In this document: positions 4,882 to 5,157 of the stretch, in pieces
How positions within the stretch are numbered: position 1 is the first letter of the stretch
Layout of the letters: each line of letters opens with the position of its first letter
Assembly (NCBI GenBank): GCA_946885925.1
Contig: CAMPHP010000314.1
Location: 1 to 5,157 of the forward strand
DNA length: 5,157 nucleotides
Origin: an uncultured Litorilinea sp.
Lineage (GTDB): Bacteria > Chloroflexota > Anaerolineae > Caldilineales > Caldilineaceae
Direction of reading: 5' to 3'
Translations under genes and position numbers: made by a program
Notes under the pieces: generated by a model
Told to the model about the DNA's origin: nothing
Databases searched by the model: none
The model's input: the letters and a program-made list of their open reading frames with translations, nothing else

Positions 4882-5157
4882 ATGAGCGATTTAGTCGTTG
4901 GCCTTGATTTGGGCGGTACACAAATTCGCACGGCTTTGGCCGATGCAACGGGGACAATTTTAGCTCGCCATAGTCTATTGACACAGGCTCAGGAAGGCCC
5001 CCGTGCTGTGTTGGAGCGTATTTATGAGGCCATTGCCGCCGTAATACCCAGCACGGGCGTTGCGGCAATTGGCGTGGGTGCACCCGGTCCTACAGATCCA
5101 TACCAAGGTGTCATCTTGGTTGGACCCAACTTGCCAGGCTGGCATCATGTCAATTTG
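4882..5157 (+). CDS. ROK-family sugar kinase (glucokinase-like), N-terminal part, runs off the window
   Basis: The first 92 codons are open to the window edge. The N-terminus LVVGLDLGGTQIRTALAD carries the phosphate-binding DLGGT loop (residues 9-13) of the ASKHA/ROK fold. It is followed by IGVGAPGP (63-70) and PNLPGW (82-87), typical of ROK glucokinases and other sugar kinases, which phosphorylate cytoplasmic hexoses with ATP. There is no N-terminal helix-turn-helix, so an enzyme is likelier than a ROK repressor. The catalytic Asp and zinc-binding motifs would lie beyond the window, so substrate and activity cannot be judged. The ATG is certain for this frame, because an in-frame TAG precedes it directly. 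GGTGAT (4872-4877) matches the 3' part of the Shine-Dalgarno consensus. The gene is divergent from the ABC operon across 851 bp. Confidence 0.9.
   Translation, partial: MSDLVVGLDLGGTQIRTALADATGTILARHSLLTQAQEGPRAVLERIYEAIAAVIPSTGVAAIGVGAPGPTDPYQGVILVGPNLPGWHHVNL

Noticed and set aside
4869..4907. 12-codon ORF overlapping the kinase start in another frame
   Set aside because: It has no separate ribosome binding site and is short enough to be chance, although it overlaps the true start.
4814..5083. Minus-strand ORF of 89 codons opposite the kinase gene
   Set aside because: It is antisense to clear ROK-family coding sequence and has no plausible start context.
1..5157. CRISPR array, insertion sequence, tRNA or rRNA
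   Set aside because: No regularly spaced repeats, transposase-like coding sequence, terminal repeats with target duplications, or cloverleaf/rRNA sequence were seen.

Overview
The window has a bacterial layout of roughly even base composition: two large minus-strand genes, a long regulatory intergenic region, and the start of a plus-strand gene at the right edge. The organism cannot be named from sequence alone. Canonical Shine-Dalgarno sites, a sigma70/sigmaA-type promoter and the protein style would fit Chloroflexota (for example Ktedonobacteria) or another Gram-positive-like lineage. That is a weak inference.

Positions 1-90 hold a perfect 17-bp inverted repeat, probably the operon terminator. 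Positions 91-4030 carry two overlapping genes for full-length ABC exporter half-transporters of 677 and 640 residues. Their nucleotide-binding domains are degenerate in complementary ways. The 677-aa subunit has Asp in place of the catalytic Glu after Walker B, and the 640-aa subunit has an altered signature (LSVGQ). Together they would give one consensus and one degenerate ATP site, the hallmark of heterodimeric multidrug-type exporters (TM287/288, BmrCD, LmrCD). The 677-aa subunit also carries an unusual insertion of about 65 residues, rich in Asn-Gly-Ser, inside its ATPase domain.

Positions 4031-4881 are the most interesting part. A strong minus-strand promoter (TTGACA, 17 bp, TATTGT) would start a leader of about 540 nt in front of the ABC operon. 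The leader holds a 29-codon ORF with an excellent ribosome binding site. Its last codons overlap one arm of a possible antiterminator, and an intrinsic terminator with a U-tract follows. The spacer between the ribosome binding site and the start codon can pair with the same antiterminator arm. The result is a three-state arrangement typical of ribosome-controlled transcription attenuation, analogous in logic to bmrB-bmrCD of Bacillus subtilis. A second terminator-like hairpin and three short imperfect tandem repeats lie further downstream in the leader.

On the plus strand, an extended -10 element beside small inverted repeats precedes a ROK-family sugar kinase gene. Only its first 92 codons are in the window. 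The kinase is divergent from the exporter operon, and nothing visible links the two functionally.
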